This document shows positions 8,718-17,644 of a stretch of 64,000 nt of DNA, one piece after another. The notes beneath the pieces were generated by a model that did no database searches, was not told where the DNA came from, and saw only the letters and a program-made list of their open reading frames with translations. The DNA is from Streptomyces decoyicus. Lineage in GTDB: Bacteria; Actinomycetota; Actinomycetes; Streptomycetales; Streptomycetaceae. Position 1 is the first letter of the stretch, and every line of letters starts with the position of its first letter. Both the position numbers and the translations under genes were made by a program. The stretch spans positions 5,580,001 through 5,644,000 of the forward strand of contig NZ_CP082301.1 of the NCBI RefSeq assembly GCF_019880305.1, written 5' to 3'.

Positions 8718-9479
8718 TCAGTTCGTGGGGCGGCGCAGTCTGGCGACGAACTTGTAGCGGTCGCCCCGGTAGACCGAGCGCACCCACTCCACCGGCTGCC
8801 CCTGGGCATCGAGCGAGTGCCGGGAGAGCATCAGCATCGGCAGGCCGACGTCCGTGCCCAGCAGACCGGCCTCGCGCGGGGTGGCCAGCGAGGTCTCGAT
8901 GGTCTCCTCGGCCTCCGCCAGCCGGACGTCGTACACCTCGGCCAGGGCGGTGTAGAGCGAGGTGTACTTGACGAGGTTCCGGCGGAGCGCGGGGAAGCGT
9001 TTGGCCGACAGATGGGTGATCTCGATGGCCATCGGCTCGCCGCTGGCCAGCCGCAGCCGCTCGATGCGCAGCACCCGGCCGCCGGTGGAGATGTCCAGCA
9101 GGCCGGCGAGCCGGTCGTCGGCGGTGACATAGCCGATGTCCAGCAGTTGGGAGGCCGGCTCCAGGCCCTGGGCCCGCATGTCCTCCGTATAGGACGTCAG
9201 TTGCAGCGCCTGGGACACCTTGGGCTTGGCGACGAAGGTGCCCTTGCCCTGGATGCGCTCCAGCCGGCCCTCGACGACCAGCTCCTGGAGGGCCTGACGC
9301 ACCGTCGTGCGCGAGGTGTCGAACTCCGCGGCGAGGGTGCGCTCGGGCGGGACCGGGGTGCCGGGCGGCAAGGTTTCGGTGATCTCCAGCAAGTGCCGCT
9401 TGAGGCGGTAGTACTTGGGCACCCGCGCGGTCCGCGTGCCACCGCCGCTCTCGGCACCGTTGCCCCCGTCCGTCTCCAT
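8718..9479 (-). CDS. dasR: DasR, GntR/HutC-family repressor of aminosugar metabolism
   Basis: The 253-residue regulator has an N-terminal winged helix (about 15-80; AEFDTSRTTVRQALQELVVE) and a C-terminal UTRA ligand domain (about 95-240). The stretches VPKYYRLKRHLLEITETLPP and ASQLLDIGYVTADDRLAGLL are near-identical, from memory, to S. coelicolor DasR. DasR binds dre palindromes and is released by glucosamine-6-P or GlcNAc-6-P; it controls chitin use, the PTS, development and antibiotics. I chose the ATG at 9479, which gives the family length (254 residues in S. coelicolor), over an open extension to 9551. It is divergent from dasA, sharing the dre-bearing region. Confidence 0.96.
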   Translation of the reverse strand: METDGGNGAESGGGTRTARVPKYYRLKRHLLEITETLPPGTPVPPERTLAAEFDTSRTTVRQALQELVVEGRLERIQGKGTFVAKPKVSQALQLTSYTEDMRAQGLEPASQLLDIGYVTADDRLAGLLDISTGGRVLRIERLRLASGEPMAIEITHLSAKRFPALRRNLVKYTSLYTALAEVYDVRLAEAEETIETSLATPREAGLLGTDVGLPMLMLSRHSLDAQGQPVEWVRSVYRGDRYKFVARLRRPTN

Positions 9480-9636
9480 GACCCGCCTCTCCGACTCCTG
9501 TCGCGCTGCCGTCACCGGCTCCTCCGTATGTAGCGGCTCACATCGTGGCACGGGTGGGTTTCCCGCGCTTCCTTGCAGGTCCCGGCTTGCCAGGTGTCGG
9601 TCCGGTAACGGACCTGACAGCGACTCTTATACACCC

Positions 9637-9687
9637 TTGACACCCCAAAAGGTCTAGGCCAAGCTGCGGGCACTGGTCTAAACCATT
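9637..9687 (+). promoter_or_regulatory. dasA promoter region with two DasR (dre) sites
   Basis: Against the dre consensus ACTGGTCTAGACCACT, ACTGGTCTAAACCATT (9672-9687) matches 14 of 16 and AAAGGTCTAGGCCAAG (9648-9663) matches 11 of 16. The centres are 24 bases apart. TTGACA at 9637-9642 is a good -35 element, so DasR bound here would block dasA transcription. The dasR promoter faces the other way from the same interval, allowing autoregulation. Confidence 0.85.
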
Positions 9688-9720
9688 AAAGACCACACCC
9701 GGCCTTTGGGGGAGAGCGCA

Positions 9721-10989
9721 ATGAAGCGTGGGCTCATAGCAGCGACGGCGGTCGCGGGAATGCTGGTGAGTGTCGCTGCCTGTGGGTCCAGCGACGGCAA
9801 CAAGGCGGGCGCGAATGGCTTCAAGGGCCAGAAGCTGACCGTTTGGGTGATGAGTGGTTCGAATCCGGCGCAGTGGACCAAACAGGTCTCCGAGCAGTTC
9901 AAGAAGAAGACCGGCGCCACCGTCGAGTTCAAGGTCCAGCAGTGGAACGGCATTCAGCAGAAGCTGAGCACCGCCCTTTCCGAGGACGCCCCGCCGGACG
10001 TCGTCGAAATCGGCAACACCCAGACCGCCGCCTACGCCACGGCGGGAGCACTTGCCGAACTCGGTGATCTGAAGAAGGAGATCGGCTCCGACTGGAACGA
10101 CGCCTTCAACAAGGCCTCGCTCGTGGACGGAAAGCAGTACGCACTGCCGTGGTTCGCCGGAAACCGCGTGGTGATGTACAACAAGAAGATCTGGGCCGAG
10201 GCCGGCCTCAAGGGCACCCCCAAGACGCGCAATGAGCTCTTCAAGGCCTTTGACACCATCAAGAAGAAGACCGACGCCGAGCCGCTGTATCTCCCCGGCC
10301 AGAACTGGTACTTCCTCGACGGCCTGACCATCGGCACCGGCGCCGACCTGGTGAAGAAGCAGGGCGGCAAGTGGGTCTCCAACCTCGGCGACCCCAAGGT
10401 CTCCAAGGCCATGGACATCTACAAGCAGTACCAGGCCTTCAGCACCGCTCCCAAGAACAAGGACGAGGCCACCCCGCAGCAGGGTGAGGTCTTCGCCAAG
10501 GGCCGGACCGGCGCCCTCATCGCCATGGGCTACGAGGCCGCCACCGCCGTCAAGGCCAACCCGGAAATCAAGAAGGACATCGGCTTCTTCACCATCCCCG
10601 GCGAGACCGCGGCCAAGCCCGAGGGCGTTTTCCTCGGCGGCTCGAACTTCGCCGTCGCCGGTATGGGCAAGAACCAGGAACTCGCCAAGGAATTCCTGAA
10701 GGTCGCCCTGTCGAAGCAGAACGACGGACAGATGGTCAAGGAGTCCGGCTGGACCCCGAAGTCCGCCGGTCTGGCCGGTGCCGCCCAGCAGAATCCGGCC
10801 GCCGCGGCCGCCGCGCCCGCCGCGGAGAAGTCCGGCGGCACCACTCCGCTGATTCCCCAGTGGGCCGCGGTGGAGAACCTGCCGAACCCCATCAAGAGCT
10901 ATATGACGGCCGTCCTCGGCGGTAAGTCCCCGGCCGATGCCGCCAAGGACGTCGAATCCGAGATCAACGCACGGCTCGCCAAGCAGTAA
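9721..10989 (+). CDS. dasA: DasA, chitobiose-type ABC transporter lipoprotein
   Basis: This is a 422-residue extracellular sugar-binding protein. The N-terminus MKRGLIAATAVAGMLVSVAAC is a lipoprotein signal with lipobox VAAC, so the mature protein begins at the modified cysteine and is tethered outside the membrane. The body (QKLTVWVMSGSNPAQWTKQV, NTQTAAYATAGALAELGDL) is a family-1 solute-binding fold. An Ala-rich linker lies near residues 360-370. The ATG at 9721 has GGGGGAG eight bases upstream, so an in-frame TTG at 9706 was rejected. In S. coelicolor DasA binds chitobiose and feeds the DasR regulatory loop. The dre sites and the neighbours dasB/dasC support the same role. Confidence 0.95.
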   Translation: MKRGLIAATAVAGMLVSVAACGSSDGNKAGANGFKGQKLTVWVMSGSNPAQWTKQVSEQFKKKTGATVEFKVQQWNGIQQKLSTALSEDAPPDVVEIGNTQTAAYATAGALAELGDLKKEIGSDWNDAFNKASLVDGKQYALPWFAGNRVVMYNKKIWAEAGLKGTPKTRNELFKAFDTIKKKTDAEPLYLPGQNWYFLDGLTIGTGADLVKKQGGKWVSNLGDPKVSKAMDIYKQYQAFSTAPKNKDEATPQQGEVFAKGRTGALIAMGYEAATAVKANPEIKKDIGFFTIPGETAAKPEGVFLGGSNFAVAGMGKNQELAKEFLKVALSKQNDGQMVKESGWTPKSAGLAGAAQQNPAAAAAAPAAEKSGGTTPLIPQWAAVENLPNPIKSYMTAVLGGKSPADAAKDVESEINARLAKQ

Positions 10990-10998
10990 CCGGCAGCT

Positions 10999-11033
10999 GC
11001 CTGCGGGGCCGGCCGTTTCCCGGCCCCGCAGGC
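10999..11033 (+). terminator. Hairpin between dasA and dasB (likely attenuator)
   Basis: A perfect 14-bp stem, GCCTGCGGGGCCGG (10999-11012) with CCGGCCCCGCAGGC (11020-11033), encloses loop CCGTTTC, ten bases after the dasA stop. Because dasB and dasC follow without an obvious new promoter, it probably acts as a partial terminator or mRNA-stabilising hairpin that lets the binding protein be made in excess over the permeases. Confidence 0.75.
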
Positions 11034-11090
11034 GTGTGGCGTTCCCGCAGGAGCACCGAGGATTCACGGCAGCAAGGGGGAGCAGGGCCC

Positions 11091-12113
11091 ATGGCAGTGC
11101 AGCTCGACGACGCGGTGGACAAGACCGCGCCGCAGACCGGTAAGGGAGGCGCACCGCCCACCCGGCGCGGAGGCGGCCGGCGGGCCGGGCGGGGTCCGCG
11201 TCCTCCCGCCCGCCACAGTCCTCATCCGTCCGCCCGCCGTGCCCCGTACCTCCTGCTGCTGCCGGCCCTGCTCGCGACCGCGGTCTTCCTGGGCTGGCCC
11301 ATGGTCCGCAACCTCCTGCTCTCCTTCCAGAACCTCGATATGAAGGAGCTGATCCAGCACCTCACCGACTGGCGCGGGGTAGGCAACTACCAGGAGATCC
11401 TGGGCAGCGAGCAGTTCTGGCGGGTCACCCTCCGCACCCTCGTCTTCACCGCGGTCAATGTCGTCCTGATCATGGTCCTCGGCGTGCTGATCGGACTGCT
11501 GCTGGCCCGGCTCGGCAAGAAGATGCGCCTCACGCTCTCCCTGGCGCTGGTGCTGGCCTGGGCCATGCCGGTGATCGCCGCCACCACCGTCTTCCAGTGG
11601 CTCTTCGACTCCCGCTACGGCGTCGTCAACTGGCTGCTGGACAAGGCCGGCTGGCACGCCATGGCCCACTACGACTGGGTCGGCACCCAGCTGTCCACCT
11701 TCTTCGTCATCACCGTCCTGATCGTGTGGCAGTCGCTGCCCTTCGTGGCCCTGAACCTCTACGCCGCCACCACGACCATCCCCAGGGAGCTCTACGAAGC
11801 GGCCCGGATGGACGGCGCCGGCACCTGGAAGGTCTTCACCTCTGTCACCTTCCCGTTCCTCAAGCCCTTCTTCCTGGCCACGACGTTCCTGGAGATCATC
11901 TGGGTCTTCAAGGCGTTCCCGCAGATCTTTGCGATCAACGAGGGCGGCCCCGACCGGCTCACCGAGACGCTGCCGATCTATGCCTTCACCGAGGGCGTCG
12001 GCAACCTCCACTTCGGCATGGGGGCCGCGATCTCGCTGCTGACGATCGTGGTGCTGCTGGCGATCACCGCGTACTACCTGCGTCTGACCCTCAAGCAGGA
12101 GGAGGAGCTGTGA
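11091..12113 (+). CDS. dasB: DasB, sugar ABC transporter permease
   Basis: The 340-residue integral membrane protein has a hydrophilic 50-residue lead (Gly/Arg rich) and then six transmembrane segments. The permease loop EAARMDGAGTWKVFTSVTFP is the EAA motif that docks the ATPase. It pairs with DasC to form the channel for chitobiose/GlcNAc oligomers. No ATPase gene is present, in line with Streptomyces sugar importers that share the multitask ATPase MsiK encoded elsewhere. The ATG at 11091 follows GGGGGAG; an in-frame GTG at 11034 has no such site. Its stop overlaps the dasC start. Confidence 0.93.
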   Translation: MAVQLDDAVDKTAPQTGKGGAPPTRRGGGRRAGRGPRPPARHSPHPSARRAPYLLLLPALLATAVFLGWPMVRNLLLSFQNLDMKELIQHLTDWRGVGNYQEILGSEQFWRVTLRTLVFTAVNVVLIMVLGVLIGLLLARLGKKMRLTLSLALVLAWAMPVIAATTVFQWLFDSRYGVVNWLLDKAGWHAMAHYDWVGTQLSTFFVITVLIVWQSLPFVALNLYAATTTIPRELYEAARMDGAGTWKVFTSVTFPFLKPFFLATTFLEIIWVFKAFPQIFAINEGGPDRLTETLPIYAFTEGVGNLHFGMGAAISLLTIVVLLAITAYYLRLTLKQEEEL

Positions 12114-12940
12114 AGCGCTCGCTCGCCGGCCGCATCTGGCCCAACGCCACGGCGATCGTGCTCGCCCTCGGCTTCGCCTTCCCCGTCTACTGGATGTTCA
12201 GCACGGCCTTCAAGCCGACCCGGGACATCATCACCGAAGACCCCGTGTGGTTCCCCTTCCACGGCACCGTCGAGCACTTCGCGACGGCCGTGAACGCACC
12301 GCACTTCTGGACCCTGGCCGGGAACTCGGTCCTGGTGACCGTGCTCGCCGTCGGCCTGTCGCTGGTCATCGCGCTCTGCGGGGCATTCGCCCTGACCCGG
12401 ATGCGCTTCAAGGGCCGCAAGGGCATCCTGCTGACCTTCATGATCGCCCAGATGGCCCCCTGGGAGGTCATGGTGATCTCGATCTACCTGATCGTCCGGG
12501 ACGCGGACCTGCTCAACAGTCTGCTGCCGCTCACCTGCTTCTACATGCTGATGGTGCTGCCCTTCACCCTTCTGACGCTTCGTGGCTATGTCGCCGCGGT
12601 GCCCAAGGAGCTGGAGGAGTCCGCGATGGTCGACGGCTGCTCGCGCCGGCAGGCGTTCCTCAAAGTGGTCTTCCCACTGCTGGCCCCCGGACTGATGGCC
12701 ACGTCGCTCTTCGGTTTCATCACCGCCTGGAACGAATTCCCGCTCGTACTGGTCCTCAACAAGGAACCGGCCATGGGCACCCTGCCGTTGTGGCTCTCCC
12801 AGTTCCAGAGCCAGTTCGGGGACGACTGGGGTGCCACCATGGCTGCCGCTTCGATCTTCGCCGTCCCGATCCTGGTCCTCTTCCTGTTCCTGCAACGCAA
12901 GGCGGTCGGCGGTCTCACCTCCGGCGCAGTGAAGGGATAA
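12110..12940 (+). CDS. dasC: DasC, sugar ABC transporter permease
   Basis: The 276-residue membrane protein begins with GTG at 12110, overlapping the dasB stop in GTGA, so it is translationally coupled. It has six hydrophobic segments, with the first in NATAIVLALGFAFPVYWMF. The EAA loop ESAMVDGCSRRQAFLKVVFP precedes the last two. It is the second half of the DasBC channel. An eight-base gap separates it from the GH3 gene, so dasB-dasC-dasD look like one transcription unit. Confidence 0.93.
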   Translation: MKRSLAGRIWPNATAIVLALGFAFPVYWMFSTAFKPTRDIITEDPVWFPFHGTVEHFATAVNAPHFWTLAGNSVLVTVLAVGLSLVIALCGAFALTRMRFKGRKGILLTFMIAQMAPWEVMVISIYLIVRDADLLNSLLPLTCFYMLMVLPFTLLTLRGYVAAVPKELEESAMVDGCSRRQAFLKVVFPLLAPGLMATSLFGFITAWNEFPLVLVLNKEPAMGTLPLWLSQFQSQFGDDWGATMAAASIFAVPILVLFLFLQRKAVGGLTSGAVKG

Positions 12941-12948
12941 CGCAGCCC

Positions 12949-14517
12949 ATGACGCCTCTCGTACGCTCCGTACGCTCCGCCGACACCCTCACCCACGACG
13001 CGCTGGCCGTCCTCCAGCCCGGCTTCACCGGCACCACCGCCCCCGACTGGCTGCTGCGCCGGCTCGGCGAGGGGCTGGCCTCGGTCGGCCTCTTCGGACG
13101 CAATGTCGCCGACCCCGCCCAACTCTCCTCGCTGACCGCGCAGCTGCGTGCCGAACGGGAGGACATCCTCGTCGCCGTCGACGAGGAAGGCGGCGACGTC
13201 ACCCGGCTCGAAGTCCGGGGCGGCTCCTCCTTCCCCGGCAACCATGCGCTCGGCGCCGTCGACGACACCGCGCTGACCCGCGAGGTCGCCCGGGAACTCG
13301 GCCGCCGGCTGGCCGACTGCGGCATCAACCTCAACTGGGCGCCCTCCGCCGACGTCAACTCCAACCCCGCCAATCCGGTCATCGGCGTCCGCTCCTTCGG
13401 CGCCGATCCGCAGCTGGTCGCCCGGCACACCGCCGCCTACGTCGACGGCCTCCAGGCCGCCGGCGTCGCCGCCTGTACCAAGCACTTCCCCGGCCACGGT
13501 GACACCGCCGTCGACTCCCACCATGATCTGCCGCACATCGCCGCCGATCTGGCCACCCTCCAGGAACGGGAACTGGTGCCGTTCCGCGCCGCCGTCGCCG
13601 CCGGCACCCGGGCCGTGATGAGCGCACACATCCTGCTGCCCGCCCTGGACGGCGACCGCCCCGCCACGCTCAGCCCGGCCGCGCTGCACGGGCTGCTGCG
13701 CGCCCCCGCCGCCGAGGGCGGCCTCGGCTTCGACGGGCTGATCGTCACCGACGGGATGGAGATGCAGGCCATCTCCGCCACCTACGGCATCGAACGCGGC
13801 AGCGTGCTGGCCCTCGCGGCCGGTGCCGACGCCATTTGCGTGGGGGGCGGACTGGCGGACGAGGACACCGTGCTGCGGTTGCGTGACGCGTTGGTGCGGG
13901 CGGTGCACGACGGCGAGCTGCCGGAGGGCCGGCTCGCCGACGCCGCGGCACGGGTGCACGCCCTGGCGCGCTGGACCCGGAGCGCGAGCGCGGGGGAGGG
14001 GGCCGCGCCCGCGCCCGGTATCGGCCTCACCGCGGCCCGGCGTGCCCTGCGCCTCACCGCCGACGGCCCGTACGAGCCACTGACCGCGCCCGCATACGTC
14101 GCCGCCTTCACCCCCCTTGCCAACATCGCCGTCGGGGACGACACCCCCTGGGGCGTCGCCGCCGAACTGGCCCGCCTTCTCCCGGGCACCGAGACCGCCA
14201 CCTGCACCGCCGAGTCCGCCGCTGCGGCCGGCCCCGCCGCGCTGATCGACGACCTGCTCACGGCGGCCGGTGGCCGCCGCGTCGTCGCCGTGGTCCGCGA
14301 TGTCCACCGCCACCCCTGGATGGCCGACGCGCTGGGCACACTCCTCGCCGCCCGCCCCGGCACCGCGGTCGTCGAGATGGGCGTCCCCCAGTCCCCGCCC
14401 CGGGGCGCACCCCATATCGCCACCCATGGCGCCGCCCGCGTCTGCGGCCGGGCCGCCGCCGAAGCCCTCATGGGCCTCAACCCCGCGAACGGAGCCGAAC
14501 ACCTCCGCGCTCCGTAG
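12949..14517 (+). CDS. dasD: GH3 beta-N-acetylglucosaminidase (DasD-type)
   Basis: The 522-residue cytosolic hydrolase lacks a signal peptide. The (beta/alpha)8 domain shows the NagZ-type signature: KHFPGHGDTAVDSHHDLP, containing the acid/base His-Asp dyad, and VTDGMEM, whose aspartate is the nucleophile. A C-terminal alpha/beta domain follows (about 370-522; Ala/Pro rich, less conserved). It should split imported chitobiose into GlcNAc inside the cell. The ATG at 12949 is eight bases after dasC. The name follows the S. coelicolor locus at the same position; a role in muropeptide recycling is an alternative. Confidence 0.9.
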   Translation: MTPLVRSVRSADTLTHDALAVLQPGFTGTTAPDWLLRRLGEGLASVGLFGRNVADPAQLSSLTAQLRAEREDILVAVDEEGGDVTRLEVRGGSSFPGNHALGAVDDTALTREVARELGRRLADCGINLNWAPSADVNSNPANPVIGVRSFGADPQLVARHTAAYVDGLQAAGVAACTKHFPGHGDTAVDSHHDLPHIAADLATLQERELVPFRAAVAAGTRAVMSAHILLPALDGDRPATLSPAALHGLLRAPAAEGGLGFDGLIVTDGMEMQAISATYGIERGSVLALAAGADAICVGGGLADEDTVLRLRDALVRAVHDGELPEGRLADAAARVHALARWTRSASAGEGAAPAPGIGLTAARRALRLTADGPYEPLTAPAYVAAFTPLANIAVGDDTPWGVAAELARLLPGTETATCTAESAAAAGPAALIDDLLTAAGGRRVVAVVRDVHRHPWMADALGTLLAARPGTAVVEMGVPQSPPRGAPHIATHGAARVCGRAAAEALMGLNPANGAEHLRAP

Positions 14518-14583
14518 ACGCCGACGCGGAAGGCCCCCGCCCCGGCAGGGACACCTGGCGCGCGCACCTGCCACGCCCCCTAC

Positions 14584-14684
14584 GGAACCCGCCGCTCGCC
14601 CCTGCGGCGCTTCTGCTCGTCCTTGTGGAACCTGCCGCTCGTCCCTGCGGCGCTTCCGCTCGTCCTTGTGGAACCTGCCGCTCG
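14584..14684. repeat. 43-bp tandem repeat in the dasD/nagB gap
   Basis: Two complete and one partial copy of a 43-base unit start at 14584, 14627 and 14670, each opening GGAACCYGCCGCTCG. Copies differ at only three positions. A second short repeat (CCGGACCACCCCGGCCG, twice near 14734-14773) and two GCTGCACCCCGG units follow. The whole 14518-14881 gap between the convergent genes holds no credible gene; the repeats may provide folded 3' ends for both transcripts. Confidence 0.8.
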
Positions 14685-14881
14685 CTCAGCGCTCACGACC
14701 GGTTTCCGCAGACCACGCGGCCGGGGCGTCCCACCGGACCACCCCGGCCGTGGCCCGCCGGACCACCCCGGCCGCGTCCGGGCTGCACCCCGGCTGTGTC
14801 CCTGCTGCACCCCGGACGTGTGCCGGCCGCGTCCCGGCGGGAGGGCTCGCCTCAGGACGGGCCGAAGGGCACGCCGTAGAC

Positions 14882-15664
14882 CTAGATGCCCTGCCAGTCC
14901 GGCTTCGCGGCGTAGGTGGCGCGGAAGTAGTCGGCGAGCTTGAGCTTGGCAGCCGCGGCCTCGTCCACGACGACCGTGGCATGCGGATGGAGTTGCAGTG
15001 CCGACGCCGGGACCAGCGCGGCGACCGGGCCCTCGACGGCGTGGGCCACGGCATCGGCCTTGCCCTCGCCGGTGGCGAGCAGCACCAGGTGGCGGGCCTC
15101 CAGGATGGTGCCGATGCCCTGGGTGATGACGTGGTGCGGCACCTCGTCGAGGCTGTCGAAGAACCGGGCGTTGTCCTCCCGGGTCTGCCGGGTCAGCGTC
15201 TTGATACGGGTACGCGAAGCGAGCGACGAGCAGGGTTCGTTGAATCCGATGTGGCCGTCCGTGCCGATGCCGAGCAGCTGGAGGTCCACCCCGCCTGCCT
15301 CGCTCAGCGCATGGTCGTACGCCTCGCAGGCGGCCTGGACGTCCTCGGCCGAACCGTCGGGCCCCATGAACGCGTCCTCGCCGAGGCCGAGCGGCTCGAC
15401 CACCTCGCGCAGCACCACCGAACGGTAGGACTCGGGGTGCCCGGCGGGCAGGCCGACGTATTCGTCGAGCTGGCAGATGCGTGCCCGGGAGGCGTCCACC
15501 GCGCCGGCCCGCACCTTCGCCGCCAGTGCCTCGTAGATGGGCAACGGGGTAGAGCCGGTGGCCACACCGAGCAGCGCGTCGGGCTTACGGCGCAGCAGGG
15601 CGGCGATGGCCCCCGCGATCAGCTCGCCGCCTGCCGTGGCGTCCGGAACGATGACAACTTCCAC
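14882..15664 (-). CDS. nagB: Glucosamine-6-phosphate deaminase
   Basis: NagB (260 residues) converts glucosamine-6-P to fructose-6-P and ammonia, the exit of aminosugar catabolism into glycolysis. Signatures are GVATGSTPLPIYEAL (phosphate loop), QLDEYVGLP (general base Asp), LLGIGTDGHIGFNEP and catalytic His in VPHHVITQGIGTIL. I chose the GTG at 15664 (protein MEVVIVPDA), matching the family start, over an upstream ATG that would fall in the operator. A DasR site covers the promoter, so it belongs to the same regulon as dasABC. It is convergent with dasD. Confidence 0.96.
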   Translation of the reverse strand: MEVVIVPDATAGGELIAGAIAALLRRKPDALLGVATGSTPLPIYEALAAKVRAGAVDASRARICQLDEYVGLPAGHPESYRSVVLREVVEPLGLGEDAFMGPDGSAEDVQAACEAYDHALSEAGGVDLQLLGIGTDGHIGFNEPCSSLASRTRIKTLTRQTREDNARFFDSLDEVPHHVITQGIGTILEARHLVLLATGEGKADAVAHAVEGPVAALVPASALQLHPHATVVVDEAAAAKLKLADYFRATYAAKPDWQGI

Positions 15665-15694
15665 GCTTGGCCTGCCGTTCTGGAGAATGGTCCA

Positions 15695-15710
15695 TGTGGT
15701 ATAGACCAAT
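15695..15710. promoter_or_regulatory. DasR (dre) site upstream of nagB
   Basis: TGTGGTATAGACCAAT carries the dre core TGGTnTAGACCA with a single internal substitution. It is about 31-46 bases upstream of the nagB GTG on the opposite strand, the right place to repress initiation. Confidence 0.85.
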
Positions 15711-15821
15711 CTAGCAGAGGGCAGGCCCCGGATCCCGTTGGCGCATCCGAACGGCCGGGCACGTTTTCCCGTCGGTCCGGTGACCGTCCGGCCACCTCGC
15801 CGTGCGGCCGGACGGCGACCG

Positions 15822-16595
15822 TCAGAGCAGCGCGCCGCCCGTCGCGTCGATCCACTGGCCCGTCACCCAGCGGCTGTCGTCCGAGGCCAGAAAGGCCACG
15901 ACATCACCGATCTCGGTGGGGCCGGCGATCCGGCCCAGCGGGGATATCCCCTTGACCCGCTCCTGTGCCTCGGTATTGGCCTCGCCGCGCAGCCAGGCGG
16001 CGTTCATATCGGTGTTCACCGCCCCCGGCGCCACCGCGTTGACCGTGATCCCGCGCGGGCCCAGGACCTTGGCGAGGGTCGCGGTGAACACATTGACCGC
16101 CCCCTTGGACATGGCGTAGGCGATCAGCTCGGGCTTGGCCGCGCCATGCGTCTGCCCCGTCGAGGTGTTGATGATCCGCCCGCCGTCCCGCAGACGGGTC
16201 AGCCCCTCCTGGACGATGAAGAACGGCGCCTTGGTGTTGACCGCGAAGAGGTGGTCGAAATCCTCGGCCGTCACCTCGCCGATGCCCTTGAGCGTTCCGT
16301 CGACCGCCTTGTTGATCCCGGCGTTGTTGACCAGGATGTCCACGCCCTCGGCCTGTGCGTCGAACGCGGTCCACAGCGCCTCGGCATCTCCTGCCGCCCC
16401 CAGTGCGGCCTGGACCGCGAAGGCCTGGCCCCCCGCGGCCTCGATCGCCGAGGCCGTGTCCTTGGCCGCCGCCTCGTCGTGCCCGTAATGCACGGCCACC
16501 CGCGCGCCGTCCCTCCCGAGCCGCTCCGAGATCGCCCGGCCGATCCCCCTGCCGCCGCCGGTCACCAATGCCGTCTTGCCGCTGAGCGCACCCAT
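15822..16595 (-). CDS. SDR-family oxidoreductase
   Basis: This is a classical short-chain dehydrogenase of 257 residues. It has the NAD(P)-binding TGGGRGIG at 12-19, NNAG in ILVNNAGI, the catalytic YAMSK with Tyr and Lys, and an active-site Ser in NTSTGQ. A basic residue near the end of the second strand (VHYGHD) does not clearly decide between NAD and NADP. The start is ATG 16595; the open frame runs further upstream but crosses the operator. It is divergent from a TetR regulator 138 bases away that is its likely repressor. The substrate is unknown. Confidence 0.9.
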   Translation of the reverse strand: MGALSGKTALVTGGGRGIGRAISERLGRDGARVAVHYGHDEAAAKDTASAIEAAGGQAFAVQAALGAAGDAEALWTAFDAQAEGVDILVNNAGINKAVDGTLKGIGEVTAEDFDHLFAVNTKAPFFIVQEGLTRLRDGGRIINTSTGQTHGAAKPELIAYAMSKGAVNVFTATLAKVLGPRGITVNAVAPGAVNTDMNAAWLRGEANTEAQERVKGISPLGRIAGPTEIGDVVAFLASDDSRWVTGQWIDATGGALL

Positions 16596-16659
16596 GGCGT
16601 GCCCCTCCCTGGTCCGAATGTGCACGCGCCCCCCACGGGAACACGCAGTTCCTTGCGCC

Positions 16660-16679
16660 GAGCGCTTTATATATCGCTC
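16660..16679. promoter_or_regulatory. AT-rich palindrome between SDR and TetR genes
   Basis: GAGCG-CTTTATATAT-CGCTC is an inverted repeat with 5-bp arms around an AT-rich centre, rare in this GC-rich DNA. It lies in the divergent promoter region between the SDR and TetR genes and is the natural candidate for the TetR operator. The adjoining CACTACAAAAAG is also AT-rich and may be part of the TetR promoter. Confidence 0.5.
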
Positions 16680-16733
16680 ACTACAAAAAGACCGTAGCAC
16701 GCCTTCCATACCGACCGCTATAGAATTCCCGTC

Positions 16734-17363
16734 ATGGCGACCAAGGAGAGCAAGCAGCGCGGCCGGCCCCGGTCCTTCGACCGGGAGACGGCGCTGGAGC
16801 AGGCGGTCCGGTCCTTCTGGGAGCGGGGCTACGAGGCCACCTCGATCTCCGACCTCACCCGCGCCATGGGCATCGGCGCCCCCAGCCTCTACGCCGCCTT
16901 CGGCGACAAGCGGGCACTGTTCGACGAGGTCGTGGCCGAGTACGGGCGGCACTACGGAGGCTTTCTCTCCCGCGCCGTGGCCGAGGAACCGACCGCCCGC
17001 CGGGGTGTCGAACGGGGGCTGCGCGAGGCCGCGGTCGAATACACCCTCCCCGGCCGCCCCCGCGGCTGCCTGGTCATCAGCGCCGCTCTGAACATCGCGC
17101 CCGCGTCATCCGAAGTCGCCGCGTCCCTGCGGGAGAAGAGGCTGTCGAACGTCCGGGAGATCGCCGACGCCATCCGGGCGGATATCGCCTCCGGCGAGCT
17201 TCCGCCCGACACGGACCCGGGGGCGCTGGCCGCCTTCGTCGGTGCCGTCATCCAGGGCATGTCCCAGGGGGCACGGGACGGCGCGGAGCGCACGGAACTG
17301 GAGGCGATCGCCGAGCTGGCGCTGAAGGCCTGGCCGGAGAGTGCGAGCGAGCAGGCCCGCTGA
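16734..17363 (+). CDS. TetR-family regulator
   Basis: The 209-residue protein has an N-terminal helix-turn-helix (about residues 13-58): RGRPRSFDRETALEQAVRSF, then SISDLTRAMGIGAPSLYAAF followed by GDK. The C-terminal ligand domain holds the AefR/YxaF-like PGRPRGCLVISAALN segment. The start is ATG 16734. The divergent SDR gene and the shared palindrome suggest local autoregulation. Downstream, 17364-17721 contains no gene but includes short GCTGAAGGCCC repeats and a DasR-like site. Confidence 0.9.
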   Translation: MATKESKQRGRPRSFDRETALEQAVRSFWERGYEATSISDLTRAMGIGAPSLYAAFGDKRALFDEVVAEYGRHYGGFLSRAVAEEPTARRGVERGLREAAVEYTLPGRPRGCLVISAALNIAPASSEVAASLREKRLSNVREIADAIRADIASGELPPDTDPGALAAFVGAVIQGMSQGARDGAERTELEAIAELALKAWPESASEQAR

Positions 17364-17644
17364 AGGCCCGGCGTGCGAGGGGCGGGCGGGAAGGCCCGCT
17401 GAAGGCCCCCGGAAGCACCCGCGGGCCGCGGCGCCGGGACAGGACCCTCAACCTGTCCGGCACCGCAGCCCGGAGCTGACATCGGCCGGCCCCGCCTTGC
17501 GGGCGGAAGGCACCCCTGTGTGCGGTAGGGGTGCGGCCCCGTCCAGGGACCGGTCGATCGGAGGCCTCGGCGCAGTCAGGGCAGAGAGCGCTTTCGGCCT
17601 CGTTCCGCTCTCCTGTGCGGGGAGAGCGGAGGTCTGTGCTGAAT

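Noticed and set aside
9851..9870. GGTTCGAATCC, like a tRNA T-arm loop
   Set aside because: It lies inside the well-supported dasA coding sequence and no acceptor, D or anticodon stems surround it.
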